Positions 63,635 to 64,000 of a DNA stretch of 64,000 nt are shown piece by piece. Source of the DNA: Croceibacterium_B sp963811255 (GTDB taxonomy: Bacteria > Pseudomonadota > Alphaproteobacteria > Sphingomonadales > Sphingomonadaceae). The first letter of the stretch is position 1. Each line of letters starts with the position of its first letter. The position numbers and the translations under genes are program-made. Below the pieces are notes generated by a model, which did not search any database, had not been told where the DNA came from, and was given only the letters and a program-made list of their open reading frames with translations. The DNA lies in contig CAWEQI010000003.1 of the NCBI GenBank assembly GCA_963811255.1, forward strand, positions 1 through 64,000. Direction: 5' to 3'.

Positions 63635-64000
63635 ATGGAATTTCGCACCGGGGATGAAGCGGCGATGGGCCTCGATCTGGCAGACGCGACGAGCGAAACC
63701 GAAACCAGGAAGGCCCGCTCTCCGGCGAAGGGCAAACCCGAACAGGCAGCAGTGACGATGGACAGAAAAGACGGCAGCGAATCCCTGGTGGTCGAACGGG
63801 CTGCCGCCGAGGCGATGGCCGAAGCGCTCAAGGCCGCGGCCCAGGGCGCTTCCGAACCCGAGGCCGATTCGAAAGCGGTCCGCGCGCGCCGGTTCGACGT
63901 GAAGACCGATCCGGCCCGTGACGACCTGCTGACCGAATTCGGCAAGGACACCCTGACCGACCGCTACCTGCTGCCCGGCGAAAGCTATCAGGACCTGTTC
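63635..64000 (+). CDS. nrdJ: Adenosylcobalamin-dependent ribonucleotide reductase, N-terminus
   Basis: Class II reductase, which makes deoxyribonucleotides with vitamin B12 and independent of oxygen. The window ends after 122 codons. The first 85 residues are variable and acidic. The recognisable part begins at AVRARRFDVKTDPARDDLLT, then EFGKDTLTDRYLLPGESYQD, the standard start of sphingomonad NrdJ. GGGGGA lies 8 bp before ATG 63635; ATG 63758 would give a shorter protein also containing this part. The catalytic domain is outside the window. Confidence 0.88.
   Translation, partial: MEFRTGDEAAMGLDLADATSETETRKARSPAKGKPEQAAVTMDRKDGSESLVVERAAAEAMAEALKAAAQGASEPEADSKAVRARRFDVKTDPARDDLLTEFGKDTLTDRYLLPGESYQDLF

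Overview
The window looks like chromosomal DNA of a GC-rich alphaproteobacterium of the order Sphingomonadales (Sphingomonas/Novosphingobium-like). The reasons are the sphingomonad-type TonB-dependent receptors, an HWE-type histidine kinase, a cobalamin-dependent ribonucleotide reductase start, alphaproteobacterial glnD and ftsK, an alternative oxidase, and dispersed CCTCCCCG...CGGGGAGG palindromes that I associate with this group. Both ends cut genes: a TonB receptor at base 1 and nrdJ at base 64000. I recognised no tRNA, rRNA, CRISPR array, transposase or integrase.

Layout. (1) 1-9032 is a catabolic cluster on the + strand: frameshifted TonB receptor, IlvD/Edd-type Fe-S dehydratase, aconitase X large and small subunits, FAD oxidoreductase and an aromatic-acid-type MFS permease. 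Its substrate is unknown. (2) 9223-12514 holds an SGNH esterase, an NTF2-like protein and a SulP permease, all on the minus strand. (3) 12614-23505 is mostly core: ftsK, a ThiE-like gene, yggS, mreB, glnD, lgt and a MidA-type methyltransferase. (4) 23571-32355 has an HWE kinase and pieces of leucine degradation (ivd, mccB) interrupted by trmH, an esterase, DUF2182/DUF1326 and an unknown gene. (5) 32378-44328 has a DUF559 endonuclease inside inverted repeats, a lipoprotein, trxB, two membrane proteins, gyrB, a DUF421 operon, guaA, a VOC protein and a thioredoxin lipoprotein. (6) 44393-53630 is accessory: alternative oxidase, TonB receptor, frameshifted ZIP transporter, TetR with a large operator, GNAT, DoxX pair and small proteins. 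(7) 53775-64000 has an orphan ABC ATPase, a diguanylate cyclase, an MHS-family MFS transporter, nadB, VIT1-like and YSC84-like proteins, a Baeyer-Villiger-type monooxygenase and the start of nrdJ.

The most notable signals concern how this chromosome gains DNA. trmH lies between two copies of about 76 bp of the ivd 3' end. An MFS gene lies between two copies of about 90 bp of the nadB 5' end. The last 25 or so codons of mccB switch to AT-richer codons just before an unknown gene. A DUF559 nuclease gene is bracketed by inverted copies of a hairpin repeat that also occurs as empty inverted pairs twice elsewhere. No recombinase is visible at any of these junctions. The catabolic cluster combining two different Fe-S dehydratase types is the best candidate for an undescribed pathway.

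All calls come from reading the sequence and translations by eye. No database search was run, so family names rest on recognised motifs, and repeat identities and base-composition remarks are estimates.
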